This document shows, piece by piece, positions 6,819-15,109 of a DNA stretch of 30,545 bases. This DNA is from JBBSBL01 sp038251325 (GTDB lineage: Bacteria > Actinomycetota > Thermoleophilia > Solirubrobacterales > Solirubrobacteraceae): contig JBBSBL010000032.1 in NCBI GenBank assembly GCA_038251325.1, positions 1 through 30,545 of the forward strand, given 5' to 3'. The position numbers and the translations under genes are program-made. Numbering within the stretch: the stretch's first letter is position 1; every line of letters starts with the position of its first letter. A model generated the notes under the pieces. It was not told the origin of the DNA. It searched no databases and saw only the letters and a list, made by a program, of their open reading frames with translations.

Positions 6819-7835
6819 ATGAGCGGGAGCAACGGCATCGAGGTGGAAGGGCTCGTCCGCGAGTTCAAGGAGGTCACGGCGGTCGCCGGCATCGACCTGC
6901 GCGTCGAGCCGGGCGAGATCTACGGCTTCCTCGGCCCCAACGGCGCGGGGAAGTCGACGACGGTGCTGATGCTCACCACGCTGCTGCCTCCCTCGGCCGG
7001 GCGCGCGGAGGTCGGCGGCTTCGACGTCGCGCGGCAGGGCGCGCAGGTGCGCTCGGTGATCGGCGCCGCGCTCCAGGAGGCCGCGCTCGACCCGATCCTG
7101 ACCGGACGCGAGCACCTGCGCCTGCAGGGTGCGCTCCAGGGGCTGGCCAGGCGCGACCGCGACGCCCGCACCCAGACGCTGCTCGAGCGGGTCGGCCTCA
7201 CCGAGGCCGCCGACCGCCGCATCGGCGGGTATTCGGGCGGGATGAAGCGCCGCCTCGATCTCGCCCTCGCGTTGGTCCACCGCCCCGCGATCCTCTTCCT
7301 CGACGAGCCCACCACGGGCCTCGACATCCAGAGCCGCACCGCCCTGTGGGAGGAGGTCGCCCGCCTCGCCCACGACGACGGCATGACCGTGTTCCTCACC
7401 ACCCAGTACCTCGAGGAGGCCGACGTCCTCGCCGACCGGGTCGGGATCATCGACCACGGCCGCCTCGTGGCCGAGGGCACGCCGGCGGAGCTGAAGGCCG
7501 ACGTCGGGCGCCCGAGCGTCGAGATCGTTCCCGCCAACCCGGAGCAGGCCGACGCGCTGGTCGAGGCGCTCTCCGCCTTCGGGACGCCGACCCGCAACGG
7601 CGCCGGCGGGGCGTCGGTCCAGCTCGCCGGCGGCGAGGCCGAGCTCGCCGAGGTCGTGCGGCGCCTCGATGCCGCCTCGGTCCCGGTCGCCACCCTCCAA
7701 CTCCACGCGCCTTCGCTCGACGACGTGTTCCTCGCCGAGACGGGACACAAGCTCGAGGGCGCCGGCGAGGAGCCCGCGGACGGCCTGCCGCCCGAGGGCT
7801 CCGGCCGCGGCCGGGAGGGCCGGCGTGGCCGCTGA
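6819..7835 (+). CDS. ABC-2 exporter ATP-binding subunit (DrrA type)
   Basis: 338 residues. Nucleotide-binding domain with Walker A GPNGAGKST (about 43-51), Q-loop near LQEAALDP, signature YSGGMKRR, Walker B PAILFLDEP with catalytic Glu, D-loop TTGLD and H-loop region VFLTTQYLEEAD. After the ATPase core a C-terminal extension of about 100 residues (VEIVPANPEQADALVEAL to LDDVFLAETGHKLE) matches the DUF4162-like tail of DrrA/daunorubicin-type exporters. It energises the two membrane subunits encoded directly downstream; the substrate (drug, lipid or glycan) is not predictable. ATG 6819 is chosen by its fit to MSGSNGIEVEGLVREF. The 3' end overlaps the next gene by 11 bp. Confidence 0.93.
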   Translation: MSGSNGIEVEGLVREFKEVTAVAGIDLRVEPGEIYGFLGPNGAGKSTTVLMLTTLLPPSAGRAEVGGFDVARQGAQVRSVIGAALQEAALDPILTGREHLRLQGALQGLARRDRDARTQTLLERVGLTEAADRRIGGYSGGMKRRLDLALALVHRPAILFLDEPTTGLDIQSRTALWEEVARLAHDDGMTVFLTTQYLEEADVLADRVGIIDHGRLVAEGTPAELKADVGRPSVEIVPANPEQADALVEALSAFGTPTRNGAGGASVQLAGGEAELAEVVRRLDAASVPVATLQLHAPSLDDVFLAETGHKLEGAGEEPADGLPPEGSGRGREGRRGR

Positions 7836-8625
7836 GGTCGCCGTCGCCGGCGCGGGGCTCGGCGAGCAGATCGTCGTGCTCGGCCAACGCTCGATCCGCC
7901 AGATCTTCCGGCAGCCGGCGCTGCTCGTCTTCCCCTTCGTCTTCCCGCTGCTGCTCTTCGCGATCAACGCGAGCGGGCTCGGCGCGGCGGCGAGGATCCC
8001 CGGGTTCCCGGCCGCCAACTACCAGGACTTCGCGATCGCCGTCCCGTTCGTGCAGGGCGGTCTGTTCGTGGCGATCCAGGCCGGCACGAACCTGGCGCGC
8101 GACATCGAGACCGGCTTCCTGAACCGGCTCTCGCTCACGCCGCTCAAGGGCGCAGCACTGCTCACGGGCCAGCTCGGCGGCGCGCTCGTGCTCGGCGTCA
8201 CGCTGGCGGTCGTCTACCTCTCCGTCGGGATCCTCATCGGCGTGCCGATCGAGAGCGGCCCGGGTGGCGCGGTCGTGCTCGTCCTGCTCTCGACCACGAT
8301 CTCCTTCGCCTTCGCCAGCCTCGGCGCGCTCATCGCGCTGCGCTTCGGGACCGGCGAGGCGGTGCAGGGGTTCTTCCCGCTGCTCTTCGTCGCGCTCTTC
8401 CTCTCGTCGGCCTTCCTCCCGCGCGACCTCATCGCCCAGGACTGGTTCCGCACGATCGCGACGTGGAACCCGGTCTCCTACATGGTCGAGGGGATCCGCA
8501 GCCTCGTCATCACCGGCTGGGACGGCGAGGCACTGGCGCTCGGCTTCGGCTGCGCCGGCGGCGTCCTGGCCATCGGCCTCGCGCTCTGCACGGGCGCCCT
8601 GCGCACGAGGCTGACGCGGACATGA
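7825..8625 (+). CDS. ABC-2 type transporter permease 1
   Basis: 266 residues from GTG 7825, which has GGAGGG 5 nt upstream and overlaps the end of the ATPase gene, so translation is coupled. The N-terminus is a cytosolic helix (EQIVVLGQRSIRQIFRQPALLVF). About six membrane spans follow: LLVFPFVFPLLLFAI, the FVQGGLFVAIQA region, ALLTGQLGGALVLGVTLAVVYLSVGIL, VVLVLLSTTISFAFASLGALIAL, GFFPLLFVALFLSSAFL and the C-terminal ALGFGCAGGVLAIGLAL. The segment DIETGFLNRLSLTPLKGAALLTG is the typical ABC-2 elbow/loop and WNPVSYMVEGIRSLV the C-terminal signature. Together with the next gene it forms a heterodimeric export channel in the cytoplasmic membrane. Confidence 0.92.
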   Translation: MAAEVAVAGAGLGEQIVVLGQRSIRQIFRQPALLVFPFVFPLLLFAINASGLGAAARIPGFPAANYQDFAIAVPFVQGGLFVAIQAGTNLARDIETGFLNRLSLTPLKGAALLTGQLGGALVLGVTLAVVYLSVGILIGVPIESGPGGAVVLVLLSTTISFAFASLGALIALRFGTGEAVQGFFPLLFVALFLSSAFLPRDLIAQDWFRTIATWNPVSYMVEGIRSLVITGWDGEALALGFGCAGGVLAIGLALCTGALRTRLTRT

Positions 8626-9410
8626 GCCCGCGCTTTCGCTCGGTCGCCCTCGCCGTCGCGTGGCGCTCGCTCCACAACGCGATCGTCAACCCCGCGATCC
8701 TCGTCCCCTCGGTCGTCTTCCCCCTGTTCTTCCTCGTGGCCTTCGCCGGCGGCCTCTCGGCGGTGGGGAACGTGCCCGGCTTCGACTATCCCCCGGGGTA
8801 CACGACCTGGCAGTTCGTGTTCGTGTTCTTCCAGTCGGCGGCCTTCGGCGGGGTCTTCACCGGGTTCGCGATCGCGCGGGACTTCGAGTCGGGCTTCGCC
8901 CGGCGCCTGCTGCTTGCCGCACCGCGCCGCGGCGGCATCGTCGCCGGCTACGCGATGGCGGCGCTCGGGCGCTGGCTCATCACCGGGACGATCGTGACGA
9001 TCGCCGGGTTCGTCGGCGGGATGACGATCGCCGCGAGCGCCGGGGAGGTCGTGACGATCATCATGATCGGCGCCCTGGTGAACCTCGTGGCGACGCTGTG
9101 GGCGTGCGGCGTAGCGATGCGGCTGCGGACCGAGGCGGCCGGCTTCCTCATCCAGATCCCGGTCTTCATCGTGCTCTTCGTCGCGCCGGTCTTCGTGCCG
9201 CTCGACCTGCTGACCGGATGGGTGGCCAGCGTGGCGAAGGTCAACCCGGCCACGGCGCTGCTCGAGGCCGGCCGCTCGCTGCTCGCCGGCTCCCCGGAGA
9301 AGGTGCTGCTCACGCTCGGCCTGCTGCTGGCCGGGGTGGCGGTGTTCGGCGTGTGGGCCCGAGGCGGCCTGCGCGCGGCCGAGCGGGCGGGCGGCGGGTC
9401 CGGGGGCTGA
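8622..9410 (+). CDS. ABC-2 type transporter permease 2
   Basis: 262 residues from ATG 8622, in an ATGA overlap with the stop of permease 1. Same architecture as its neighbour: N-terminal cytosolic helix (RFRSVALAVAWRSLHNAIVNP), then membrane spans (ILVPSVVFPLFFLVAFAGG, FVFVFFQSAAFGGVFTGFAIA, GRWLITGTIVTIAGFVGGMTIA, IIMIGALVNLVATLWACGVAM, LIQIPVFIVLFVAPVFVPLDL, and the last LLTLGLLLAGVAVFGVW). The loop RDFESGFARRLLLAAPRRGG and the segment VNPATALLEAGRSLLAG correspond to the same signatures in permease 1, so the two are paralogues. It is the last gene of the operon and ends 4 bp before the convergent pckG. Confidence 0.92.
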   Translation: MSPRFRSVALAVAWRSLHNAIVNPAILVPSVVFPLFFLVAFAGGLSAVGNVPGFDYPPGYTTWQFVFVFFQSAAFGGVFTGFAIARDFESGFARRLLLAAPRRGGIVAGYAMAALGRWLITGTIVTIAGFVGGMTIAASAGEVVTIIMIGALVNLVATLWACGVAMRLRTEAAGFLIQIPVFIVLFVAPVFVPLDLLTGWVASVAKVNPATALLEAGRSLLAGSPEKVLLTLGLLLAGVAVFGVWARGGLRAAERAGGGSGG

Positions 9411-9415
9411 GCCCC
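9403..9415. terminator. Short hairpin at the convergent permease/pckG ends
   Basis: GGGGC (9403-9407), loop TGA, GCCCC (9411-9415). The loop is the stop codon of the permease and the right arm reaches the stop of pckG. Its symmetry suggests a bidirectional terminator, but the stem is only 5 bp and there is no T-tract. Confidence 0.35.
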
Positions 9416-11229
9416 TACCCCGCCTCGTCCAGCCGCCGCGCCAGCGCCTGGGCCTGCGCGTGCATCTCGGCCGGCAGGCGCTCCCCGAGCGAGTCGAGGT
9501 GCTCGCGGACCGACGGGAGCTCGGCCTGCCACGCCTCGACGTCGACCGCGAGGAGGTCTGCCATCTTCGCGTCGGAGAGGTTCAGGCCCCCGGTCGGGAT
9601 CGCACCCGGCGCCGGCGCGCGGCCGATCGGGGTGTCGACCGCCTCCGCCGTGCCGGCGCAGCGGCCGAACACCCAGGCCAGCACACGGCTGTTCTCGCCG
9701 AAGCCCGGCCAGACGAACTTCCCCTCGGCGTCCTTGCGGAACCAGTTGACGTAGAAGAGCTTCGGCAGCTTCGCCGGATCGGCGGCCTGGCGCTCGATTT
9801 CCAGCCAGTGGCCGATGTAGTCGCCCATGTTGTACCCGCAGAAGGGCAGCATCGCGAATGGGTCGTGGCGCAGCTTGCCCACCGCCCCGGCCGCCGCGGC
9901 GGTCGTCTCCGAGGACATCGTCGCCCCGAGGAACGTCCCGTGCTCCCAGTCGAAGGCCTCGTTGACGAGCGGGACGACGCTCGAGCGCCGGCCCCCGAAG
10001 AGCATCGCGTCGATCGGCACGCCGGCCGGGTCCTCCCACTCGGCCGCGATCGCCGGGGTCTGGGCCGCGGGCGTCGTGAAGCGGGCGTTGGGATGGGCCG
10101 CCGTGGTCTCGGAGTCCGGCGTCCAGTCGTTGCCGTGCCAGTCGATCAGGTGGGCGGGCTTCTCCTTCGTCATGCCCTCCCACCAGATGTCGCCGTCGTC
10201 GGTCCGCGCAGAGTTCGTGAAGATCGAGTTCTCGCGGATCGTGGCCATCGCGTTGGGGTTGGTCTGCTCGCTGGTGCCGGGGGCGACGCCGAAGAAGCCG
10301 GCCTCCGGGTTGATCGCGTAGAGCCGGCCGTCGTCGCCGAACTTCATCCACGCGATGTCGTCGCCGATTGTCTCCACCTTCCAGCCCGGCAGCGTCGGGA
10401 TAAGCATCGCCAGGTTGGTCTTCCCGCAGGCCGAGGGGAAGGCGCCCGTGACGTAGCGAGTCTCGCCCTCGGGCGAGGTGAGCTTGAGGATGAGCATGTG
10501 CTCGGCCATCCAGCCCTCGTCGCGCGCCATGATCGAGGCGATCCGCAGCGCGAAGCACTTCTTCCCGAGGAGCGCGTTGCCGCCGTATCCGGAGCCGTAG
10601 CTCCAGATCTCGCGGGTCTCCGGGAAGTGCACGATGTACTTGTTCTCGGCGTTGCACGGCCACGCCACGTCGTCCTGGCCGTCGGCCAGGGGCATGCCGA
10701 CCGAGTGCAGGCAGGGCACGAACTCGCCGTCCGCGCCGAGGACGTCGAGCGCGCCCTGGCCCATCCGGGTCATGATCCGCATGCTCACCGCCACGTACGC
10801 GGAGTCCGTGAGCTGGACCCCGATGTGCGCGATCGGGGATCCCATCGGGCCCATCGAGAACGGGACCACGTACATCGTGCGCCCGCGCATGCAGCCGCTG
10901 AACAGCTCGTCGAGCGTCTCGCGCATCTCGGCGGGCGCACGCCAGTGGTTGGTCGGGCCCGCGTCGACCTCCCGCTCTGAGCAGATGAAGGTGCGGTCCT
11001 CGACCCGCGCCACGTCGGCCGGATCGGAGAGCGCGAGGTAGGAGTTCGGTCGCTTGGCCTCGCCCAGCTTCTCGAACGTGCCGGCGTCGACGAGGCCCTG
11101 CGCGAGCCGGTCGTACTCCTCGGCCGATCCGTCGCACCAGTGGACGGCGTCGGGCCGGACGAGCTCGGTCACCTCGTCCACCCAGGCCAGCAGTTTCGCG
11201 TTCTTCGTCGGTGCGGCGGTGGCGCTCAC
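9415..11229 (-). CDS. pckG: Phosphoenolpyruvate carboxykinase (GTP)
   Basis: 604 residues from GTG 11229, the normal length of the GTP-dependent family. It interconverts oxaloacetate plus GTP and PEP plus CO2 in the cytosol, at the start of gluconeogenesis or in anaplerosis. Signatures: P-loop GAFPSACGKTNLAML, kinase-2 motif WKVETIGDDIAWMKF, NPEAGFFGVAPGTS, the ligand segment ENKYIVHFPETREIWSYGSG and FGGRRSSVVPLV. The open frame runs on upstream to 12012, but that part is a shadow of the beta-helix gene. GTG 11229 begins SATAAPTKNAKLLAWVDEV, a usual PEPCK opening, with GAGGAG 12 nt upstream. CACAAT at 11274-11279 is a possible -10. It is the C3/C4 node enzyme beside the malyl-CoA locus. Confidence 0.98.
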   Translation of the reverse strand: MSATAAPTKNAKLLAWVDEVTELVRPDAVHWCDGSAEEYDRLAQGLVDAGTFEKLGEAKRPNSYLALSDPADVARVEDRTFICSEREVDAGPTNHWRAPAEMRETLDELFSGCMRGRTMYVVPFSMGPMGSPIAHIGVQLTDSAYVAVSMRIMTRMGQGALDVLGADGEFVPCLHSVGMPLADGQDDVAWPCNAENKYIVHFPETREIWSYGSGYGGNALLGKKCFALRIASIMARDEGWMAEHMLILKLTSPEGETRYVTGAFPSACGKTNLAMLIPTLPGWKVETIGDDIAWMKFGDDGRLYAINPEAGFFGVAPGTSEQTNPNAMATIRENSIFTNSARTDDGDIWWEGMTKEKPAHLIDWHGNDWTPDSETTAAHPNARFTTPAAQTPAIAAEWEDPAGVPIDAMLFGGRRSSVVPLVNEAFDWEHGTFLGATMSSETTAAAAGAVGKLRHDPFAMLPFCGYNMGDYIGHWLEIERQAADPAKLPKLFYVNWFRKDAEGKFVWPGFGENSRVLAWVFGRCAGTAEAVDTPIGRAPAPGAIPTGGLNLSDAKMADLLAVDVEAWQAELPSVREHLDSLGERLPAEMHAQAQALARRLDEAG

Positions 11230-11273
11230 GGTCGGGGTCAACTCCTCGGGGTCGCGACGTCGGGCATCCGGCG

Positions 11274-11279
11274 ATTGTG
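11274..11279 (-). promoter_or_regulatory. Possible -10 (CACAAT) of pckG, next to a palindrome
   Basis: CACAAT on the minus strand, leaving a leader of about 35-40 nt with GAGGAG before GTG 11229. Directly upstream is the perfect palindrome CCGGATTCCGG (11280-11290), in operator position between -10 and -35. Confidence 0.35.
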
Positions 11280-11363
11280 CCGGATTCCGGGGCCCGCGCG
11301 GCGTCCGGCCGCCGGCCCAGGGCCCAACCCTACCCCCCTCACACACCGCCGCGAACCCGATCG

Positions 11364-13325
11364 CTAGCGCACGGCGAACGCGGCCCGCGACGCGGTCGCC
11401 GGGCGCAGGCCGCGCGGGAGTGCGAGGAGGACGTAGCGGCCCCGCGCCAGGGCCCGTCCCCCCACCCGGCCGGTGAAGACGACGCGATTGGCGCCGAGCC
11501 GGCCGGCGTGGGTGAAGCCGCCGCGCACGGTCACCTCGCGGGTACAGCGCCGCGCTCGCCGCGCGCCGTGGCGCGGCGACGCGACACACGTCCGTCCGCG
11601 CCGGACCCCGGACGTCAGCCGGCGGACCGAGAACACCACCGTTTCGGCGCGGTTCAGGCGGTAGCTCACCGCGGCGCCGCGCGCGCCGAGGCTGGCGCCG
11701 CGCCGCTGGGCGCGGAAGCTGGACGGCCGCACGGCGAGCGCGCTGAGCCGGAGCGGGCCGGGCGATGGGGTTGTGCCCCCGCCGCCCGGCAGCCCGCCGG
11801 AGGGCGGGCCCGTCGCGGTCGTGGTGAGGGTCCGGTCCGCTCCGGTGGCCGTCCCCAGCGCGTTGGTCGCCTCGACCGCGTAGTGGTAGGTCGTCCCGGG
11901 TGCCAGGCCGCTCAGCGGGGCCGAGACCGCGACCGGCGTCGCCCCGGCGGGCAGCGCGACCGCGGCGGTGGCGGCGCCGTAGGCCGCGGTCGGGCCGAAG
12001 CGGACGCGCCACGTCGTCGTGAGGCCGCCCGGATCCACGCTCCCGTCGATCTGCGCGGCGCTCGTGCCGAGCACGGTCGCGGCTCCGGTGAGGACCGCCG
12101 GCGCGCTCGCGCGCTCGTACGCGCCGTAGTCGCGCGCCCCGCCGATGATGCGCGCCGCGCCGACGAGGTCGGTGGCCGACTCGCCGGCCTGGAGCGGGTC
12201 CGGATCCTGGTTGACCGCCGGCGAGGCGGCGCCGAGCGTGTAGTCGCCCGAGCCTGGATTCGTGAACAGCGGATCGACGTCGACGACGGTCGGATCCAGG
12301 GTCAGCGACCCCTGCCCCGAGGAGGAGGTCGTGCCCCCCGGCCCGGCGATGGAGTGGTCCACGACGACGCTCGCGGGGCCCGCCGAGGAGTATCGATAGG
12401 CGGTGTAGTCCCAGGTGCTCAGGATCGAGTCGCGGACGATCACGGTCGAGGCCGGCGTCGTCCCCACTGTGTTCGAGGCCACGAGCGCCTTCGAGGAGGA
12501 CCCGGCCACCCCCACGACGGTGACGTGGCGCGCCGTCAGGCTCGTCGCGCCCCCGGCGGTCGGCCCGTGATATGCCCCGAGCCCGGTGCCGGCGTTCGAG
12601 GCGACGCGGACGAGCGAGCTCTCGACGGTGACGGTGGAGGCGGTCTGGGCGCGGATCCCGATCCCCTGCGCGCGGGCGGTCGTGCGGCGGATCGCGAGAC
12701 CGCCGAGGGCGGCGTCCAGCGCCACGGTCGGCGCGACGACGCTCGAGTCGCTCACGCTCACCGTGCCGCGGGCCGCGGCCGCGGCCACGCCGGTGCCGGC
12801 GCCGGCTGCGGTGAGGTCGACATCGACGTGGTCGACTGTCGCGTCCGCCGCGAACTGCAGCCCGACCGGCGCTCCGGCGAGGAGATCCGCGCGGACCCGG
12901 ACGTCGCTCAGCGTCACCGGCGATGAGGTGCGCACGCCGACCGGCTGGGGAAACGATCCGCTGCCGGCGGGGATCTGCACGGTGAGATCGCGCAGGGTGA
13001 CCGGGCCGCCGCTGTCGACGAAGACCGCGCCGCTGTTCGTGGCCGGGCGGGTGAGCGAGGTCTGGGTCGCCCCCTGGCCGACGATCTCCACCGGACCGGC
13101 GCCAGCGTAGTCGAGCGGCGTCTCGGTGTAGGCCTTGGCGCCGAGCTCGATGCGATCGGCGTCCGGCAAGCTCGCCGCGATGTTCATCGCGTTGAAGATC
13201 GTGAGCACGTCGACCTCGCAGCCGGTGCGCGGCGCGACGCAGAGCGTGGCCGCGCTTGCGCCCGGCGCGGCGATCAGGAGCGCCGCGCAGGCGAGCACGG
13301 CGAGACGGGCCGTCCGCGCGAACAT
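11364..13325 (-). CDS. Secreted right-handed beta-helix protein with Fn3-like and Arg-rich C-terminal domains
   Basis: 653 residues from ATG 13325. Signal peptide: MFARTAR, hydrophobic LAVLACAALLIAA, cleavage after GASA. Residues about 30-405 are a parallel beta-helix, with repeated short strands ending in Asn/Thr/Val ladders (VTLRDLTVQIP, VTLSDVRVRAD, VTVESSLVRVASN, SLTARHVTVVG, TVIVRDSILS). It ends with a segment typical of choice-of-anchor-Q proteins (DVDPLFTNPGSGDYTLGAAS, RIIGGARDYGAYE). Residues about 415-500 resemble a fibronectin type III module (GLAPGTTYHYAVEATNALGT). The last 130 residues are an Arg-rich beta domain with two cysteines (GRTCVASPRH, RRCTREVTVRGGF) ending RYVLLALPRGLRPATAS. 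Such helices often bind or cleave polysaccharides, but no catalytic residues can be assigned. Function unknown. Confidence 0.8.
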   Translation of the reverse strand: MFARTARLAVLACAALLIAAPGASAATLCVAPRTGCEVDVLTIFNAMNIAASLPDADRIELGAKAYTETPLDYAGAGPVEIVGQGATQTSLTRPATNSGAVFVDSGGPVTLRDLTVQIPAGSGSFPQPVGVRTSSPVTLSDVRVRADLLAGAPVGLQFAADATVDHVDVDLTAAGAGTGVAAAAARGTVSVSDSSVVAPTVALDAALGGLAIRRTTARAQGIGIRAQTASTVTVESSLVRVASNAGTGLGAYHGPTAGGATSLTARHVTVVGVAGSSSKALVASNTVGTTPASTVIVRDSILSTWDYTAYRYSSAGPASVVVDHSIAGPGGTTSSSGQGSLTLDPTVVDVDPLFTNPGSGDYTLGAASPAVNQDPDPLQAGESATDLVGAARIIGGARDYGAYERASAPAVLTGAATVLGTSAAQIDGSVDPGGLTTTWRVRFGPTAAYGAATAAVALPAGATPVAVSAPLSGLAPGTTYHYAVEATNALGTATGADRTLTTTATGPPSGGLPGGGGTTPSPGPLRLSALAVRPSSFRAQRRGASLGARGAAVSYRLNRAETVVFSVRRLTSGVRRGRTCVASPRHGARRARRCTREVTVRGGFTHAGRLGANRVVFTGRVGGRALARGRYVLLALPRGLRPATASRAAFAVR

Positions 13326-13417
13326 GAGCGCGATATCGGCCCGATCGACCCCTCGCTTGACCGACGGCGCCCCGCCGTCGGCCAACTTACGGGTGCCGAG
13401 AGCCCCGGCTCCCTCGG

Positions 13418-13945
13418 CTACTCCCCCGGCGTGCGCCGCGGCACGAGCACGAGCCGCTTGAACTCGGCGACGAGCACGCCGTCCTGGTTCAGCACCCGGG
13501 TGTGGACCTTCACCGTCCCGCGGTCGAGCTTGGAGCGCGACTCCTTGACCTCCAGGACCTCGGTCTCGCAGAAGAGCGTGTCGCCGTGGAAGACCGGGTT
13601 GGGGTGGCTGAGCTCCTCGGTGGCGAGGTTCGCGATCGCCTTTCCGGACACGTCGCTGACCGACATCCCGAGCGCCAGCGAGTAGACCAGCGGCCCGACG
13701 ACGACGTTGCGGCCCTGCTGGGAGCCCTTCGCGTAGACGTCGTTGAGGTGGAGCGGATGGTGGTTCATCGTGATCAGGCAGAAGAGGTGGTCGTCGGACT
13801 CGGTCACCGTCTTCGCCGGCCAGTGCTTGTAGACCGCGCCGACCTCGAATTCCTCGAGGTAGCGGCCGTAGGGGTGGGCGCCGCTCGCCTCGCGGGCGGC
13901 CTGGTCGGTCTCCACGGCGGGCGTCGTCTCATCGGGGGTGCTCAT
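13418..13945 (-). CDS. MaoC-type (R)-hydratase, probably mesaconyl/itaconyl-CoA hydratase-like
   Basis: 175 residues from ATG 13945. Single hotdog fold: RYLEEFEVGAVYKHWPAKTVTESDDHLFCLITMNHHPLHLNDVYAKGS contains the hydratase-2 type Asp/His region (NHHPLHLND). VVGPLVYSLALGMSVSDVSGKAIANL is the central hotdog helix, followed by HPNPVFHGDTLFCETEVLEVKES and VHTRVLNQDGVLVAEFKRLVLVPR. The Asn-His-His-Pro-Leu-His motif is typical of hydratases acting on C4-C5 dicarboxyl-CoA esters, and the divergent neighbour is a malyl-/methylmalyl-CoA lyase. I infer hydration of mesaconyl- or itaconyl-CoA. An in-frame GTG at 13999 is rejected because the 18 intervening codons often end in A or T, unlike real coding sequence here. 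Confidence 0.85.
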   Translation of the reverse strand: MSTPDETTPAVETDQAAREASGAHPYGRYLEEFEVGAVYKHWPAKTVTESDDHLFCLITMNHHPLHLNDVYAKGSQQGRNVVVGPLVYSLALGMSVSDVSGKAIANLATEELSHPNPVFHGDTLFCETEVLEVKESRSKLDRGTVKVHTRVLNQDGVLVAEFKRLVLVPRRTPGE

Positions 13946-14007
13946 ATCGGGGTCGGGTGCTCCTGCGTTTGGGTTCGGTGAGGGCGAAGGATGCCGCACG
14001 AGCCCCT

Positions 14008-14013
14008 TCGCTA
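14008..14013 (-). promoter_or_regulatory. Possible -10 (TAGCGA) of the MaoC gene, overlapping the divergent lyase -10
   Basis: TAGCGA on the minus strand shares its TA with TAGCCT (14012-14017) on the plus strand. The last base departs from the TANNNT pattern, so this half is weaker. It would give a leader of about 55 nt before ATG 13945. Confidence 0.3.
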
Positions 14014-14017
14014 GCCT
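14012..14017 (+). promoter_or_regulatory. -10 element TAGCCT of the lyase operon
   Basis: TAGCCT followed by 8 nt and GTG 14026, with no Shine-Dalgarno, so the first gene of the operon is probably leaderless. Confidence 0.5.
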
Positions 14018-14025
14018 GCCCCGCC

Positions 14026-15075
14026 GTGCGCAACCCCCGCGACTTCCTCGAGCCCCTGGCCATCGGCGCCCCCGCCCCGCTGCGCGAGATCCCTTTCCCG
14101 CCCTCGCGGATGATCCACTTCTTCGACCCCTCGAACGAGAAGATGGCGGCGAAGCTGCCGGACATCGCGAAGACGACGGACATCCTGCTCGGCAACCTCG
14201 AGGACGCCGTGCCCGTCGACCGCAAGGAGCCCGCCCGCGCCGGCCTCGTGACGATCGGCAGGGAGATCGACCTCGGCGGCACGTCCCTGTGGACGCGGGT
14301 CAACGCGCTCGAGTCGCCCTGGGCGCTCGACGACATCACGACGCTCGTCACCGAGATCGGCCACCGGCTCGACGTGATCATGGTCCCGAAGGTCGAGGGC
14401 CCGTGGGACATCCACTACGTCGATCGCCTGCTCGCGCAGCTCGAGGCGAAGGCGCGCCTCGAGCGCCCGATCCTCGTCCACGCCATCCTCGAGACCGCGC
14501 AGGGCGTGACCAACCTCGAGGACATCGCCACCGCGTCGCCGCGGATGCAGGGCATGAGCTTCGGGCCCGCCGACCTCGCCGCCTCCCGGCGGATGAAGAC
14601 GACGCGGGTCGGCGGCGGCCACCCCGGCTACCGGGTGATCGAGGACCCGGACCCGGAGAACCCCGAGGCGCCGCGCCCGAGCGCCCAGCAGGACCTCTGG
14701 CACTACTCGATCGCCCGGATGGTCGACGCCTGCGCCGGCGCCGGGATCCTCCCCTTCTACGGGCCCTTCGGCGACATCAAGGACGTCGCGGGCTGCGAGG
14801 CGCAGTTCCGCGCGGCCTTCCTCATGGGCTGTGTCGGCGCGTGGTCGCTGCACCCGGCCCAGATCGCGATCGCGAAGAAGGTCTTCTCGCCCGATCCCGA
14901 TGAGGTCGCCTTCGCGAAGAAGGTCATCGAGGCGATCCCGGACGGCCGCGGCGTCCACATGATCGACGGCAAGATGCAGGACGACGCGACCTGGAAGCAG
15001 TGCAAGGTCATGGTCGAGCTCGCGGAGATGCTCGCCGCGAAGGACCCGGAGCTGGCCGAGGTCTACGGGCTGTAG
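14026..15075 (+). CDS. mcl: Malyl-CoA / beta-methylmalyl-CoA / citramalyl-CoA lyase (CitE superfamily, Chloroflexus Mcl type)
   Basis: 349 residues. TIM-barrel lyase of the HpcH/HpaI-CitE superfamily that reversibly splits malyl-CoA to acetyl-CoA plus glyoxylate; relatives also cleave methylmalyl-CoA and citramalyl-CoA. Visible features: GNLEDAVPVDRKEPAR (57-72), WTRVNALESPW with Arg91, MVPKVEGPWDIHYVD (119-133), Mg2+ ligands Glu156 (LETAQG) and Asp183 (GPADLAASRRMKTTRVGG), then QQDLWHYSIARMVDA, LPFYGPFGDIKD, and the lid segment MIDGKMQDDATWKQ with its conserved Asp. From memory, both ends (PLAIGAPAP and DPELAEVYGL) closely resemble the 3-hydroxypropionate-bicycle lyase of Chloroflexus, which also supports GTG 14026. 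It is first in an operon with two CoA-ligase subunits and a ferredoxin. Confidence 0.93.
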   Translation: MRNPRDFLEPLAIGAPAPLREIPFPPSRMIHFFDPSNEKMAAKLPDIAKTTDILLGNLEDAVPVDRKEPARAGLVTIGREIDLGGTSLWTRVNALESPWALDDITTLVTEIGHRLDVIMVPKVEGPWDIHYVDRLLAQLEAKARLERPILVHAILETAQGVTNLEDIATASPRMQGMSFGPADLAASRRMKTTRVGGGHPGYRVIEDPDPENPEAPRPSAQQDLWHYSIARMVDACAGAGILPFYGPFGDIKDVAGCEAQFRAAFLMGCVGAWSLHPAQIAIAKKVFSPDPDEVAFAKKVIEAIPDGRGVHMIDGKMQDDATWKQCKVMVELAEMLAAKDPELAEVYGL

Positions 15076-15101
15076 GCTCCCGCGCCGCCGTTCCCGCCCC
15101 C

Positions 15102-15106
15102 AGGAG
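15102..15106 (+). promoter_or_regulatory. Shine-Dalgarno AGGAG of the CoA-ligase beta gene
   Basis: AGGAG only 3 nt before ATG 15110, a short spacer. It supports leadered translation inside the operon, in contrast with the leaderless first gene. Confidence 0.5.
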
Positions 15107-15109
15107 TCC

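Noticed and set aside
11230..12012. N-terminal extension of the pckG frame by about 260 codons
   Set aside because: It is an out-of-frame shadow of the beta-helix gene; PEPCK similarity begins right after GTG 11229.
13946..13999. Longer MaoC protein starting at GTG 13999, which also has a leaderless-like hexamer
   Set aside because: The 18 extra codons often end in A or T and encode a Pro/Asn-rich string, unlike coding sequence here. ATG 13945 kept.
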